Source of the DNA: Sycobia sp. Sy_11
Lineage: Eukaryota; Arthropoda; Insecta; Hymenoptera; Epichrysomallidae
Direction: 5' to 3'
Assembly: GCA_018907035.1 (NCBI GenBank)
Contig: JACCIC010000034.1
Location: 1,740,001 to 1,804,000, forward strand
Length of the DNA: 64,000 nucleotides
Shown here: one piece after another, positions 11,497-22,077 of the stretch
Layout of the letters: the number at the start of each line of letters is the position of its first letter
Position numbering within the stretch: position 1 is the stretch's first letter
Position numbers and translations under genes: made by a program
The notes under the pieces: generated by a model
What the model was told of the DNA's origin: nothing
What the model saw: only the letters and a program-made list of their open reading frames with translations
Database searches by the model: none

Positions 11497-13509
11497 TTAA
11501 TATATTCTTTTATATCGTTGATACATAGCAAAAATAATGTTACACACTGATCCTTGAGGTATGCCATTTTGGATTTTTTCTGTATTTGATATTGTATTAC
11601 TTATTTTCACTTGTATTGTTCTGTTAGAGAGAAAATTTTTAATAAAATGATATATATTGCCGGTGAGGCCGTGTTTTATCAATATTTCTAAAATTCTCCT
11701 TTTCCATAAAAGCTCATATGCCTTTTCAAGATCTAAACATACCGTTAATAAATGATGCGAATTATTAAAAGCACTGCAGATATTATTTTCCAATAATGTT
11801 AAACAGTCTGTAGTTGACCGGTTGGTTCTGAATCCATTTTGGAAGTTGTCAAGAATGTTATTTTTTTCCAAATACCATTTTAATCTTTTATTGATTATCT
11901 TTTCTAAAATTTTACAAAGACAGCACGTCAGGGATATTGGTCGATAGTTTTCTTTTTTTGTTTTGTCTTTGCCCGGCTTTGGTATGGGTATTACTACTGC
12001 CTTTTTCCAATTATTCGGAAAAACTTTATGAGACCAAATTTTGTTGTAAATCATGAGTAAGCATTCTAGCGATTTGTTCGTTAGTTTTTTTAATAGAGTG
12101 TTTGGAACATTATCTGGGCCTGGACTCGAATTTTTGCTTAATTTTAAAGCTAATTTTAATTCTTCCATGCTGATATTTTGATTTATGGGATTTTTTCCAT
12201 TTGATTCGGTCGGAACTGTTTCCTCTGTACATAATTTTTCTCTTTCAACTTTGTATTTTAGGAATTTTGGCTCAAGGTTGCAATCACTCGAATTTTCGGC
12301 AAAACTTTTCGCTAATACATTTGCTATTTCCTGAGTATTATTTGTGATTGCACCCTGATTTTCTAAATTATTTATATTAGACATTACTTTTTGTCCTTCT
12401 ATTGCTTTTATTTTTTGCCATATTTCTTTGTTTGTAGTTTGATTATTGATCGATTGTAAATATTTTTTCCAAGTTTCTTTTTTATTTTGTTTAATTGTAT
12501 ATTTTGCTAGTGCCTTTAGCTTTTTAAATTCAATCTTGTTATTATCAGTGTTGTTCTTTTTATATACATTTAATGCTCTTTTGTATTTTTTTATTGCTGT
12601 CTGACAAGACTCGTTCCACCAGGGCGTGTGGTATTTTTGTATCTTTCCCGTTGTTTTTGGTATACTTTGATTGGCTGCTTGGATAATGCTTTCAGTAAAT
12701 TTATCAACTAGTGTATTGATGTCTATATTTGCTTGTTCATTCATATATATGATTAATTTATTTGCTTTGTTAGCAGTTATTTCCGCATATTTTTCCCAAT
12801 CAGCTTTGTCATATATCCATCTAATTGTTTTAATTTCTTCCACTCTTTGGCAGAATTGAGTTGTTATAATAATGGGGAAATGGTCGCTTCCATAAAGCTC
12901 TTCCAATACACTCCATTCTATATTATTTGATATTGTGTTGCTACAAAAGGTTAGATCTATGGCACTAGTTTTACCCGACCTTACGTTGATATACGTTGGA
13001 CTATTTTGATTTAGAATAATTATTTTTATATTTTCTGTTAGTAGTGTTTCAATTAATTTACCTCTTTGATCTGTTTTAAACGATCCCCATAATGTATTGT
13101 GGCTGTTAAAATCTCCGACTAGTATATATGGTTCCGGAATTTGATCAATTAAATGTTGTAATTCTGATATATTTAAGCGGTTTCTATTACTTAGGTAAAT
13201 ATTGCACAAATTTATATTCTTATTTCCGAGTGTTACCTTGATTGCTACTGCTTCGATTGAGGTATTTAGTTTGATTTTTGAGCTATAAAGATTATTTTTT
13301 ACACATATGGCCACTCCACCACTAGCTGCTTTGCAATCTTGTCTGTTAGTATTATAACAAGTAAACTGCTTTAAATTTATTGTTTCAGTTCCTTTGAGAT
13401 TTGTTTCCTGCAAACAGATTATTTCAATGTTGTGGTTTACTATCAGTTCTTGCAGCATTTCATATTGTCCTTTCAATCCATTAATATTCCATTGTATTAT
13501 TTTGGCCAT
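11497..13509 (-). CDS. LINE ORF2, 5' part: AP-like endonuclease and reverse transcriptase (truncated by frameshift)
   Basis: This open frame gives 670 residues. The endonuclease spans about residues 1-215 with the expected catalytic residues: N8 in QWNING, E35 in LQETN, D133/N135 in VGDFNSHNTLWGS, D185 in AIDLTF and D209-H210 in GSDHF. The reverse transcriptase starts near 450: SSPGPDNVP (461-469), KPGKDKTKKENYRPISLT (511-528), QNGFRTNRST (557-566), motif A with D593 in CLDLEKAYELLW, and GIPQGSV (649-655). After PQGSV the true frame is lost and about 15 out-of-frame residues end at a stop. The ATG at 13507-13509 has A at -3 and G at +4 and lies 36 bases after ORF1, so it is a good start. The full protein normally nicks target DNA and copies the element RNA at the nick. 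Confidence 0.9.
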   Translation of the reverse strand: MAKIIQWNINGLKGQYEMLQELIVNHNIEIICLQETNLKGTETINLKQFTCYNTNRQDCKAASGGVAICVKNNLYSSKIKLNTSIEAVAIKVTLGNKNINLCNIYLSNRNRLNISELQHLIDQIPEPYILVGDFNSHNTLWGSFKTDQRGKLIETLLTENIKIIILNQNSPTYINVRSGKTSAIDLTFCSNTISNNIEWSVLEELYGSDHFPIIITTQFCQRVEEIKTIRWIYDKADWEKYAEITANKANKLIIYMNEQANIDINTLVDKFTESIIQAANQSIPKTTGKIQKYHTPWWNESCQTAIKKYKRALNVYKKNNTDNNKIEFKKLKALAKYTIKQNKKETWKKYLQSINNQTTNKEIWQKIKAIEGQKVMSNINNLENQGAITNNTQEIANVLAKSFAENSSDCNLEPKFLKYKVEREKLCTEETVPTESNGKNPINQNISMEELKLALKLSKNSSPGPDNVPNTLLKKLTNKSLECLLMIYNKIWSHKVFPNNWKKAVVIPIPKPGKDKTKKENYRPISLTCCLCKILEKIINKRLKWYLEKNNILDNFQNGFRTNRSTTDCLTLLENNICSAFNNSHHLLTVCLDLEKAYELLWKRRILEILIKHGLTGNIYHFIKNFLSNRTIQVKISNTISNTEKIQNGIPQGSVCNIIFAMYQRYKRIY

Positions 13510-13545
13510 ATTTATTGCTTTTAGTTTTTATTGCTATATTATTTA

Positions 13546-14913
13546 TCATATTTCATCTTCGGAATCTGTATTGATAGGTGTATTTATTGGTGTAATTTCA
13601 AGGTTAGGTTTATTTATACTATTTAAGAGCCTCGTGCAGCGCTGCTTAATTGTAGTATTACGGACATTAGGGTAGATATCTTCTTGAATAAATTTTTTAA
13701 AAGCTGTTAGATCTTCGGTATATTGTAATATAATGTTTACAGGATTTTTTACTTTTTGCGTATTTTCTAATAGGTTTTTAAATTGTAAATAATTCAAAAG
13801 AAGATTACCTTCATTAAGATAATTTTTGATAGATTTCAATTTTTCATCAAGTTGGTCCTCTATTATATTTTCCTTCTTGGATTTCTTTTTTATTCCTGTT
13901 ACTTTGCTTTTATATTTTGTCTCTATTTGGTCGTCTTGTTTACTATTACAGTTTCTTTCCATTTTCTCGTTATGTTTGCTTATATTATTTCCCTCTATTA
14001 TTACTTCCGTGTGAGAATCTGTTTCGATTTCATCTTGTGAGAGTTTGGAGCTAATTTGTGAGTATGATCTCTTATTATCATTGCCGACATTAGCTTGATA
14101 GGACTCTTTCTCTTTAGGTTTGATAGGAGTTGTTATTATTTGTTGGCTTAATTCCTCTTCAGGCATGTTATCGTTTCTGCGCTTATTGTTTACATTTGTA
14201 GGATTATCTGTTATTGTCTTGTGAGTATTTGCAAGAGTATTTGCAGTCGCCCCAATGTTTTTGCAATTTTTCGCTAAATGGCCTTCGAGTTTACATAAGA
14301 AACATTTTAATACATCGGTACTTGCGTAGATATAATAGGTTAAATTTTCATAATTTATTTTAAAAATTTCCGGTATTTTTTCTATATCTTTGGGGTGAAC
14401 GTATACTTGCCTTCTGAAGCTGCCGACGTGAGCGTAGCCTTCCTTGGTTATAGCGGCTTTTAGTGTTGAGACTGTAGAGGCTCGTGTAATATTTAAATTT
14501 TCTAATATGTTTTCTAATATGAAGTTTGGTATACTGGTAGGTACATTAGAGAAGATAATTCTTTTGAATTTTGAAACTAATGGTCTAATTGTAACTGTTT
14601 TCTGATTTATTCTTATATTTTTATATTTTTCTGTAAGTTCATCTACTAATATGGAGCTCGATAAAAACAGACAAATTCGGTTGTTGGATATTCTCGAAGC
14701 AGCTAGTATATTATTTGGTTGTACAATATTACCTATTGCGCACGTGTAATCTGTTAAATTCAATTCGTCAACACAGTCCATTATTAGGCCTTGCTCTCGC
14801 TTTGGCGTTAGGTCTTTTTGAGTTATATTAGCATAACTAGAATCGATTGGAGAACTTGCGTAAAACACTGGTATTTCGTTGGTTGTAGGGTCCCTGGCCG
14901 GAGATGTGGCCAT
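13546..14913 (-). CDS. LINE ORF1: gag-like nucleic-acid-binding protein with CCHC knuckle
   Basis: The open frame can be extended upstream to 14940, but only from a TTG codon; the first ATG is at 14911-14913, with A at -3 and G at +4, giving 455 residues starting MATSPARDP. The middle (about 60-200) contains blocks typical of I-type ORF1 proteins: AIGNIVQPNNILAASRIS, IRPLVSKFKRIIFSNVP and EGYAHVGSFRRQVYVHP. A single zinc knuckle follows, C204-X2-C207-X4-H212-X4-C217. The C-terminal half is lysine/glutamine-rich and low in structure. The protein should coat the element RNA and form the ribonucleoprotein. The frame is intact, so it could still be translated if the copy is transcribed. Confidence 0.9.
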   Translation of the reverse strand: MATSPARDPTTNEIPVFYASSPIDSSYANITQKDLTPKREQGLIMDCVDELNLTDYTCAIGNIVQPNNILAASRISNNRICLFLSSSILVDELTEKYKNIRINQKTVTIRPLVSKFKRIIFSNVPTSIPNFILENILENLNITRASTVSTLKAAITKEGYAHVGSFRRQVYVHPKDIEKIPEIFKINYENLTYYIYASTDVLKCFLCKLEGHLAKNCKNIGATANTLANTHKTITDNPTNVNNKRRNDNMPEEELSQQIITTPIKPKEKESYQANVGNDNKRSYSQISSKLSQDEIETDSHTEVIIEGNNISKHNEKMERNCNSKQDDQIETKYKSKVTGIKKKSKKENIIEDQLDEKLKSIKNYLNEGNLLLNYLQFKNLLENTQKVKNPVNIILQYTEDLTAFKKFIQEDIYPNVRNTTIKQRCTRLLNSINKPNLEITPINTPINTDSEDEI

Positions 14914-15050
14914 TGTGCCCCCTGTTATAGACACTTGCAATATTATAAGATTCGGGGTCTAGCCCCTAAAGATATAAGGAACTACTCAATACACGTAACG
15001 GAGCTGTGATAAACACGTCTGTTTACCTTGACTGCTACGCTTGAACTATG
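14914..15050 (-). promoter_or_regulatory. LINE 5' UTR, probable internal promoter region
   Basis: These 137 bases lie between the upstream target-site repeat and the ORF1 ATG. Elements of this group usually carry an internal promoter near their 5' end. A GGGG/CCCC hairpin (14954-14966) sits about 40 bases before the start codon. No clear initiator was assigned. Confidence 0.5.
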
Positions 15051-15060
15051 TAATTTTCTT
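15051..15060. repeat. Candidate target-site duplication, 5' side of LINE
   Basis: An exact copy of the ten bases at 9684-9693; together they bracket the element and set its 5' boundary at 15050. Confidence 0.65.
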
Positions 15061-15796
15061 CTTTGATAATTAGTAGTGAATTCATTTGTTTGATTTGCAA
15101 TTTTTAAATTAAATATTCAAAATGGAAATAGCACTTGAATGTATAATTATTATCATAATTGTTATTATTTCGTTCTATGCCTCGTAAGTAGCCATATTTT
15201 CAATTCATATTGCAATTATAGCGAATGTGAAAATTGAAGTTATTAACTTCATACTTGTTTAGATAATATTTAAATGTTACTTTACAAAAAAATAAAAAAT
15301 ATTCTGAAAACAAGAGCTGGGAATATTTTAAACGTATAAGATATCCGTTTTCTCATAATTTAATGTTTTCCGCAGTAAATTATTAGAAGATGAGTTTCTT
15401 ATTCTGAGAATAGTGAACAACTTATAATTAAATACAAAATACGTTTTGTGAAAATTAGTGAAATGTAATATTATCATCGATAAATACATGCATCAGAGGC
15501 GAATGAGCTGCAAATTCGTAGTCTTTTTTAAATAAGATTCAATTTCCTTATCAAAGTGAAAGTAAACATTGTCCCAGAGTCCTAAACTTTATAAATGCGG
15601 CACTGTTCCAAAATTTAGAATTGCTTTCTTTGTCGCTCCATCGTATAGCTGTGATTCTACCAAATTGAAGCTAAATGAACTTATATCATTCTTGACCTAC
15701 CGCTCGATATTATAATTTGAATTTATATGCCTTCATTTACATTCAAAAGGTTCAAAGTTTATTGAAAAAAGGCGGTATCAATAAAAATAAGCGTAT

Positions 15797-15861
<65 letters not shown>

Positions 15862-17117
15862 CTCTCATTCTCTCTTTCTCTCTACATGCTCATGTTTACA
15901 TTTACCGATGAAAATATTTGTTAGTTTAGTTTAGAACAGACGACATAAGTACAATTTTCAACTCATGTTTACCTTTACCATAAATTTTAATCCCTGTATG
16001 CTAAATACAAATGCATCCTTTATACGTAAATCAGAGGCTTCTATAATGGATCAATGGCTACATTGGAGCATGTAATTATACGATATACGAAAGAAGTAAT
16101 CATGATACTTTGAGATATAAATTATATAAATTTAAGCCTTTTATATCATAATATAAACGTATAACAAATTATTTAAATTCGCCCATTAGTTGTGCAAGAA
16201 TCATTGATAAATAAACGATCGATAGATTGTTGAAATTGTATAGCCAAATTATTGAGATGTAAAACGTCCCCATAATTAAACTATAATGTATTAATTGTAT
16301 TTATTCAATTTAATACGTATATATTTACTGCAGAATATACTATAATTACACTAATTTACAACATACACTGACAAACTGTCACGAATTCAGAAATACACTT
16401 CATTTTTCATTCCCCCCTCTTAGTTATAATTAGGGGTGAAATTGGAAGCCATCATAAATTTCAAACTGGAGAGAGAGAGGTGAAGAAAAAAAGGGAGCAT
16501 ACTGTGACCATACTCCAATTTATATATACACTTATATTTATATAATAATTCACTCGACGCTCGAATCGATATAATTTCTTGTGTTAAAATTTTTAGTTTT
16601 CTCTCTTTTAGTCTTACAATATAACATTACTACAAAAAGATAAGACTGAAATAATATAAAAACAATACCGCTCATTGACCTAATATTAACAGAATTCATT
16701 CGCACACATATAGATTCAACTAAAACTGATGACATGATTCATATGAAGTAAATAAATAAATATTTTTATCCGGCTTACTTTTTTTTATAAACCAATATAA
16801 TTATAATTGAATAGATAATTGACCCCTCAAATCTGATATAAAAATCTAAAATATCAAAGTCAAAATTAATTTTGTTAGTAAAGAACAACTTCGAAAATAT
16901 CCCTGAAGAGAACCTGGAGCGCCTCGAAAGATCGGAATTTATAAATATATGGAATGCTTTTAGCGAAGGGGTAGTCAGATTCTTTTTTACTACAAAATCA
17001 ATTTTTATTTTAATCTTTAGGATTTTATATCATATTTTATTAAAGTGATTTTAAATTAGGGCAGTCTGACTGAAGTAGACTTTTTAAGAATTAAAATAAA
17101 AGACTTGAATAATTAAT

Positions 17118-17124
<7 letters not shown>
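15061..17124. other. Gene-free AT-rich stretch
   Basis: No gene or recognised transposon. It contains a TC microsatellite (listed) and a small GA-rich patch near 16470. Confidence 0.55.
15799..15855. repeat. Microsatellite (TC)n
   Basis: About 28 TC units, then imperfect TC-rich sequence to about 15882. Confidence 0.97.

Positions 17125-17182
<58 letters not shown>
17125..17182. repeat. Microsatellite (TA)n
   Basis: About 29 TA units at the left side of the Helitron-like region. Confidence 0.97.
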
Positions 17183-17184
<2 letters not shown>

Positions 17185-18140
17185 TAACAGAGAATGTATG
17201 TCTGTATGTATGTTCTTTATATGTACCAAACCTACTAGACTGATCAGCTTCAAATTTTACCACGTATTCTAAACGGTCATGATTAAACGAGAGTGCAACA
17301 AGCGTATAGATGGATAGGTGAAAATGAAAAGCAACCAAATAATTTTGGAAAAGTTTATAGTCTACAATTAACAGATTTTCCTAGATCGATTCAATTTGTA
17401 AACAAAGATCAATTGCTGACAATGTCCATTATGATTATCTCAATGTAAAGTTAATTTTATTAAAGCGAATTTAAATTTTGTTTCAATATAATTAGTTTTG
17501 TTGAATAGAGAAACATTACAAATTAAATATAATACATTAAATATTTGAAATCAGAAATAATAAGATAAAACAACGTTATTCATTCAAAATATATAAATAA
17601 ATTGTGATTGCAATTAGACTATCAATATACATTTTTTTGTTATCTAATTATGAATTTCAGATATAAAATGCTTTCGATTAATTTTGTTTCTGAATAGATA
17701 CACATTAGTGAAAAGTGTAGAATTTTTTTGAACACATCCTTGAACATAATAGCATTAATAACTGATGCAAACATCTTATTTATTTTTATAATTTTGAATT
17801 AATAAATAAATTAATCGATGGTGTTACATTTAGATTCTCTGAATATTTTCTTTAATTTAAAATTTTATACATTTAAATACATGATTTTTTAATTCAATAA
17901 ATGGTTTATTCATATACCATGAGTTAACCATTTATTCAAAGTAAGTAATTTCTATATTTAAAATACTGAAATATTTATTTAAATAGAGTAAATATTTTTT
18001 TGTGTATAAAAACTAAAAAATTCGATCTTTCATTTGAAAAATATTTATTTGATTTTTAAAGAAATCTTTTTTTAAAAGCACTATTTTTAATTTCGTATAA
18101 TTCAAACAAAATATAAAATAGAACTGTGGTATCTTAACTT

Positions 18141-18893
18141 CCCTGGTAGAAATCTAACAATTTTTAATAGGCTGGTAAGTAGTTACTAGGTAGTAAAAAT
18201 AGAATCAATTATCGTGGCTAGAAACAAGGTAAATCTTAGAATGAAAAATCTGAACGTTCTTAATAAAATTAAGAAAAAGGTAGAAGATAGGTTTAAAAAC
18301 TAGTTTGAATTTTTTTTAATTTTATAAAATAAAATTAATTTTTTAAATTAATAATTAGGCTGAGTTCATAACTTTAATTCGTAACTTGAATTTATGAAGA
18401 GTGTTCATACAACAGTTCTGATGATTTTCCAATCCCACAAGTGGTAAGACATTATCTTGTTTAGTATATAAGCCCGATTATGACTTCTCATAAGTATAAC
18501 ATATATTGTATACGAATGTGTAAGCTATTGTCAATGCGTTGTTATATGTATATAGACATATAAGGAATATAGAACCAGCGTACTTATAAGTTACTTCAAA
18601 ATTTTCGAAATGAACTTGATAAACATTTATAATTAATTAATTAAAATAATGATTAAATTTTTTAGCTAGGTCATATGCTATACCTCGCATAACCTTGTTT
18701 TAATATAAATTTTAGTCATAACCAAAAATACATTGATACGAAACTAACTATTATGGGCCTTAAATACTTAAAAAATAACTTATATGTTATATGTTTTCCT
18801 ATTTACTGCCGAACAAAGATACCCTGTTACTAGGTATCTTCATTCGAAAATTCCTTGTTTATACCTTAAAAATAGAATGCATTTCTACCAGGG
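18141..18893. mobile_element. Short inverted-repeat element (MITE-like)
   Basis: The 13 bases ccctggtagaaat at 18141-18153 recur in perfect inversion at 18881-18893, bounding 753 bases without coding capacity. The right end extends to match the ends of the 59831-61052 element (aatatccc, variable pair, gtagaaat, attc), so both appear to belong to one family. I could not find a convincing target-site duplication. Confidence 0.55.
18435..18497. repeat. Dispersed repeat, copy 1
   Basis: About 60 bases including cacaagtgg and tataagcccgat match 22017-22077 in order and spacing. It lies inside the 18141-18893 element, so 22017-22077 is probably a relic of a second copy. Confidence 0.5.
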
Positions 18894-20010
18894 ATATTAG
18901 GTCATCATTTTCGTATTTTTCAACTATGTAAATATTCGCTATATATTGTATTGCAATAAAGAATAATTATATTTACATATTTTTCTTACGTATTATATCA
19001 TGTATCTACATATACACACTATATTATATTGGTAATTTAATTTCAAACACAAAATCTCTGTTATTCAAACTTTAAAGGTATAATTCTAAATTTTAAGAGC
19101 CTCTTTATAATTGTCGTAACCGGTAGAGTCACGCATTGCAGAAGATTTGCGATAAAAATATTGGATCCACCTATTTTAATTATTTGAATCATTATTGAGA
19201 AATTATTTGAATCATTTTTATTTCTAACAAACCAGATATTAAAATTAATGATATGTTTATGAAATTAAATTTAAAGGACTTAAGAAAATACATTTGATTT
19301 AGTAAATTTCAATAAATTCTTTTTAGACAATTCATAATGTTTCTTATTAATTAAAAAATATCGTTTCAACTAAATAAGTTAATACATTCAAATATAGGTT
19401 TTTTCTAATAAAAAAATGGCTTATATTAAATAAATTTTTCTTTCTTTCAATATGAAGAAGTGTATTGATTTAAAATTAGCAAATTTTGTGTTAGTGTACT
19501 TAAAAGTTTAAAAAATATTTCGAATAATAGTCGTAGATCCTATTAAAATAGATTTTCTATACCATGCGTTTATTTTATAGAGTCAGCGTTTCTCGAGAAA
19601 AATATATTCAAACCTATATTGAGTATATGCGGGGAACCATTTTTAACTTATCTCCAGAAATATTGATTGTTCAGAAAAACTGTATAGCACAAATAATATG
19701 TATTTTAACAAACTTTATGATCTTTATGAAGTTTTCATGGATTTAGAAATAAATATTTAATTTACGTCTCAAGATGCTACGAGATTTGTAATCAGCTCCC
19801 CAAAAATCATAAATATTGAGAAAAATCAAACGAGAGGACAATCTCGGGACTAACTGAATACAGTACCACCATTGACAATGTTTCAGGATTTTCTGCAGAA
19901 ATATTATAATAGAAAAAATTATCTATAGGACTATAGGCTATATATATTTATATATAGAGTATTTTTACACAGGCAGTATTTAACTATTTGATAAGTCGGT
20001 TACGTTACTA

Positions 20011-20041
20011 TCTCGGGAGAAACCGAGACGGGGAATGCTAG
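20011..20041 (+). other. Helitron 3' terminus: hairpin plus CTAG
   Basis: The stem tctcgg (20011-20016) pairs perfectly with ccgaga (20023-20028) over a 6-base loop; nine bases later comes CTAG (20038-20041), followed by T at 20042. A short GC-rich hairpin about 10 bases before a CTRR end, with insertion next to T, is the hallmark of Helitron 3' ends. Confidence 0.65.
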
Positions 20042-20871
20042 TATTATATAATTTAGTTCTGTATTCATTAAGTGTAACTTCGTATGCTACGCGTGTCATT
20101 CTGGACTAAGATTGCTTTAATTGACCCATAATACAGTTTTGTCACTTAACTCAAAACTAATAAGAAAAAACTGGGAATGCAATTGGGTAAAATAAAATTA
20201 AATATAAATCATTAGTGAATAAATATACGGGTTAAATATTATAAAAGAATTGATAACTGCATTGGCTTACAAGACGGAAGTAAAATAAATGAAAATGAAA
20301 TTTTAATTTATGGTTAAAGAACGATATAATGCATAAGGAAAACAGTTTAATTATTGAAATCTTTTTTACAATAGTATAATTTACTGCAATTGTTTCTTTC
20401 GAATAAAAATTCGTCATATATTAATACGCCGCCTGATCGTCGTATTCAAATTTTAATTAAGAAAGTTCAGACCTGTTGCCTCGTCTTATACATATATTGT
20501 CTCCATGTGTACATTTTGTACACGTTGATGTGGCTGTATGTGTACAATGCACATAATATATACTGACCTACTTCTTATTATGTCTTCTCTTCATTGATTA
20601 AAAATTATTTTTATCAGTTAAAAAAAGGATTATTTTAAATATCATTATATAGATTGCTAGGAGTTGAACGACACTTTGTATTTTTCCGTATTTTATTGAA
20701 CAAAAAATTATAGAATCAAATAAATAATTATTTGAATAGTAGCGAACAAATACTTATTCAATGAAAATAAATCATTTATCTACAATTGATCAATATAAAT
20801 AAATATTTATATGATTTCATTAATTTTAGTGATCTTGTTTTTTAAGTGGACAAATTATTTTATTGTGTATG

Positions 20872-20874
<3 letters not shown>

Positions 20875-20918
<44 letters not shown>
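20875..20918. repeat. Microsatellite (TA)n
   Basis: About 21 TA units. Confidence 0.97.
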
Positions 20919-20920
<2 letters not shown>

Positions 20921-22016
20921 CGATACAAAAGCACTCTCTTGCGTTTAGTTGTATAATGTGCGAGTCCAAGATCACTTGAGCATGTGCATATGCTAAGCCC
21001 TTCTACAGAATAATATTAATAAATTATAAGTTCTTTACTGCTCTTGTCGAATAGTTCAATCAGCCTAATGCGTTGCTATCGATAAATTACTGCTTTTTTT
21101 GTAGCTGAACAGCTGCGCAGTCCATAAAAGACTCCCTTCATACGGTTTCAGAACGAGATTCCGAGGATTTCGTTTCGTCTTCCGTACAGGCAATTCAAGT
21201 GATTTTGGCCTCTCGATTAATATATTATTCCACTCCAACTTAAACCGATAAATGAAAAAAAAACCTAATTGATATATATATATATCTTTCTTAGCAGATC
21301 AAGATATAGTACTATGTATATCAAATGTAATAAAAAGTCATTACAGAATTTAACATAATTATTATAGTTTAATATTTAAAAAATATATAAAAGAAAACAA
21401 GAACATTTTTAGTCGTCTCCTAAATTATGCAGCCAGTGTTTATTTTGATGCAGTATAATTTGATTATTTTATGGACTTCCAAAATCTATATATTTTCAAA
21501 AGTTTCCTGTAAACCTATTGTAGTTTTCGGTATGTTTTTATCAGTAGTCCTTTTTCTGGAAACTATATTTTTCTCGCTGCTTTTCCATTTACCCCGAAAC
21601 GACAGAGACCATTAATCATCCATAATGTTAATGAGATATTCATCATATATGCATATAATAATACTTTCGACAAAAACTAGTTAATTGTGTTAACATTTCG
21701 ATTATTGATTACGCGGAACAACCCCAACTAATAAGTACTAATTTTTATTCATTTGTGTCACACCCATAATTAGGTAATAATTATTTTCAAAATTTCTGTA
21801 CGATTGTGTATGATCCGATGTTTATCATTCTAGCAATTTCCTGAATAAAGCAAATTTTTCGAAATTCGCACACGGAAAGTTCTTAGTACGTCTATTACGT
21901 ACGTTCACTACGAGAGTTAAATGGCACGATTTAGCAAAGATGCACACAATTTTAAGGAAGACGCTTTGATTTCTACACGGAAGCTCTATTGTCTATATAT
22001 ATGTATAGTCCACTAT

Positions 22017-22077
22017 CACAAGTGACAAAAATTAATCTCGATTAGTTTATAAGCCCGATGAAGATTTCGTATAAGGC
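22017..22077. repeat. Dispersed repeat, copy 2
   Basis: A diverged match to 18435-18497; probably a fragment of the same MITE-like family. Confidence 0.45.

Larger units (their letters stand above)
9694..15050 (-). mobile_element. Nearly full-length I-group non-LTR retrotransposon (LINE)
   Basis: This 5.36-kb element reads on the minus strand: a 5' UTR of about 137 bases, ORF1 with a CCHC zinc knuckle, a 36-base gap, ORF2 with endonuclease, reverse transcriptase, an RNase H-like region and a C-terminal CCHC motif, a 3' UTR of about 120 bases and a poly(A) tail. It is flanked by an exact 10-bp repeat, as expected of target-primed reverse transcription. RNase H-like sequence after the RT, together with an apurinic-type endonuclease, places it in the I/R1/LOA group; I-like is my best reading. 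ORF1 and the first 670 codons of ORF2 are open, but ORF2 is then frameshifted twice within about 60 bases and again before the RNase H region, so this copy is not autonomous. Overall integrity suggests a fairly recent insertion. Confidence 0.93.
17125..20041 (+). mobile_element. Helitron-like region (non-autonomous or decayed)
   Basis: After a TA tract (17125-17182), 17183-17290 carries the block AGAATGTATGTCTGTATG, then a segment reading like CCAAACCTACTAGACTGATC. I recognise this as resembling the 5' part of arthropod Helitrons. The right end is stronger: a perfect 6-bp hairpin followed nine bases later by CTAG and a flanking T. No Rep/helicase coding sequence could be read between them. 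The 5' TC terminus is not resolved, probably because the TA tract expanded, and the extent assumes both ends belong to one insertion. The 18141-18893 element appears to have inserted inside. Confidence 0.45.

Noticed and set aside
14914..14940. Nine extra N-terminal codons for ORF1
   Set aside because: The extension starts at a TTG; the first ATG at 14911-14913 has a better initiation context.
9820..15009. Plus-strand frames inside the LINE (for example 10271-10504, 12671-12859, 13394-13675, 14818-15009)
   Set aside because: They are antisense shadows of the LINE ORFs.
21123..21151. TATA-like ATAAAAG followed by TCAG
   Set aside because: Spacing of about 25 bases is too short for a standard TATA-initiator pair and no gene follows.
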